Assembly: GCA_020024395.1 (NCBI GenBank)
Contig: JAHHTV010000014.1
Location: 1-15,644, forward strand
Source of the DNA: Anaerotignum sp.
GTDB lineage: Bacteria; Bacillota; Clostridia; Lachnospirales; Anaerotignaceae
DNA: 15,644 nt
Direction of reading: 5' to 3'
Numbering within the stretch: the stretch's first letter is position 1; every line of letters begins with the position of its first letter. The notes below the pieces were generated by a model that did not search any database, was not told the DNA's origin, and was given only the letters and a program-made list of their open reading frames with translations. The position numbers and the translations under genes are program-made. Shown here in pieces: positions 14,845 to 15,644 of this stretch.

Positions 14845-15255
14845 CTACTTGCTGTTATATTCTTCTATCAAATCACCCAAAGAAATGTTATCAACAACGT
14901 TATCCACAGCGTCTTTCATTTTTTTCCATATGGAAAGTGAAACACAACTGTCAGAATTTTCACACATGGGGTTGTCCACACAGTCAACAGGGGCAAGAGA
15001 ACCCTCTAAAATTCGTAAAATTTCACCAATACTGATGTCATTGGGGTGTCTGGTAAGTATGTATCCACCTTGTGCGCCACGAAAACTTTTTACCAAACCA
15101 GATTTTGTCAAAGGATTGATGATTTGTTCCAAATATTTTTCAGAAATATCTTGTTCTTTGGCAATGGCTTTGAGTGCCATTGTACCATTTTCATAATGCA
15201 GTGCAAGACTGAGCATCAAACGTATACCATAGCGACCTTTTGTAGAAATTTTCAT
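14845..15255 (-). CDS. Rrf2-family transcriptional regulator, IscR-like
   Basis: A 136-residue DNA-binding regulator. The N-terminal winged helix includes MKISTKGRYGIRLML, the recognition region SEKYLEQIINPLTKSGLV, and the wing RGAQGGYIL, all classic Rrf2. Three cysteines, Cys92, Cys98 and Cys104, form a C-X5-C-X5-C cluster in exactly the places that hold the [2Fe-2S] cluster in E. coli IscR. The fourth ligand, His107 in E. coli, is Leu here. It is probably an iron-sulphur or redox-sensing regulator. No iscS/iscU genes are next to it in the window. AAGGAGA precedes the ATG. It lies 18 bases after the YbaK gene on the same strand, so the two are likely one operon. Confidence 0.9.
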   Translation of the reverse strand: MKISTKGRYGIRLMLSLALHYENGTMALKAIAKEQDISEKYLEQIINPLTKSGLVKSFRGAQGGYILTRHPNDISIGEILRILEGSLAPVDCVDNPMCENSDSCVSLSIWKKMKDAVDNVVDNISLGDLIEEYNSK

Positions 15256-15273
15256 ATAATTCTCCTTACTGTT

Positions 15274-15644
15274 TTATTCTTCCCAGCCTTTGCAGACATC
15301 AATCCATGCTGTGCAGTTGCCATAATGGAACAATTCCTCACAGGTCAATTCAACAGCAGAATTGCTACTGCCTGCTGCAGGAAATATGGTTTCAAAACGC
15401 TGCATGGAAACGTCTGCAAAAGACTTTGTGCCTTCTGGTAATGCAAAAGGACAAACACCGCCTACGGCATGACCTGTGGCTTGCAGTGTTTCCTCAGGAG
15501 AAAGCATTTTTGCCTTGACACCAAACATATTTTTGAATTTGCGGTTATCAATTTTGGCATCACCAGCAACGGCAATGACAATCGGACCTTCTTTAGAAAG
15601 TAAGCACAATGTTTTGCAAATGCGAGCAGGTATCACACCAGCAG
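15274..15644 (-). CDS. YbaK/EbsC-type aminoacyl-tRNA deacylase (N-terminus cut by window edge)
   Basis: Editing enzyme of the YbaK/ProX superfamily, which hydrolyses mischarged tRNA. The visible 120-odd residues contain the family core: ARICKTLCLL, the PIVIAVAGDAKID strand with the conserved GD, SPEETLQATGHAVGGVCPFALP (the GxxxGGxxPFG-like active-site segment), and a C-terminal CEELFHYGNCTAW. The reading frame is open to the window end, so the GTG at 15636 is not the true start; about 35 residues are probably missing. It is followed after 18 bases by the Rrf2 regulator. Which amino acid it edits (Cys-tRNA-Pro is typical of YbaK) cannot be read from this fragment. Confidence 0.88.
   Translation of the reverse strand, partial: AGVIPARICKTLCLLSKEGPIVIAVAGDAKIDNRKFKNMFGVKAKMLSPEETLQATGHAVGGVCPFALPEGTKSFADVSMQRFETIFPAAGSSNSAVELTCEELFHYGNCTAWIDVCKGWEE

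Noticed and set aside
1..15644. CRISPR arrays, transposons, phage genes or a hidden defence system
   Set aside because: No regularly spaced repeats, transposase or integrase motifs, or toxin/nuclease-like small genes were seen; every stretch over 300 bases without a protein gene is accounted for (9885-10221 holds two terminators and the 6S RNA with its promoter).

Overview
This looks like a chromosomal segment of a low-GC anaerobic Firmicute, most likely a Clostridia of the Lachnospirales type. The clues are strong Shine-Dalgarno sites (AAGGAGG, GGGAGG), a lipoprotein-anchored sugar-binding protein, class II (Firmicute-type) GalT, an A/T-rich third codon position with leucine dominated by TTG, and a SpoIID-type wall enzyme. 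This placement is inferred from gene style, not from a marker gene.

Positions 1-9884 (+ strand) hold one long galactose operon: mglB-mglA-mglC (ABC importer: lipoprotein binding protein, double ATPase, permease), a 78-residue predicted tail-anchored coiled-coil protein of unknown function, galK, galE, galT, a ROK-family glucokinase and galM. Gene gaps are short. Two stable stem-loops sit inside the transcript, after mglB and after mglC, and a strong terminator follows galM. Together the genes import galactose and/or glucose, interconvert anomers, run the complete Leloir pathway to glucose-1-phosphate and phosphorylate free glucose. The operon promoter and any regulator lie outside the window; the first 52 bases may be the tail of another upstream gene.

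Positions about 9928-12460 (- strand) hold a second transcription group: a MATE-family efflux pump with its own promoter and a leader hairpin, a small three-helix membrane protein, lspA (signal peptidase II) and, about 50 bases past lspA with its own promoter and terminator, a 6S RNA gene. The 6S RNA was recognised from its closing stem and conserved termini; its terminator lies back-to-back with the galM terminator.

Positions about 12431-14794 (+ strand) hold a large protein with an N-terminal S-layer-homology-like segment and a C-terminal SpoIID/LytB domain. Its start is unresolved and no signal peptide is visible. A perfect 18-bp stem terminator separates it from a convergent - strand pair: an IscR-like Rrf2 regulator and, upstream of it, a YbaK-type aminoacyl-tRNA deacylase cut by the window edge.

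I see no CRISPR, tRNA, rRNA, insertion sequence, phage gene or obvious defence system. The items most worth a second look are the coiled-coil gene inside the galactose operon, the alternative folds and tight placement of the 6S RNA, the altered sugar-pocket residues in MglB and GalK, the structured MATE leader, and the missing secretion signal on the SpoIID protein.
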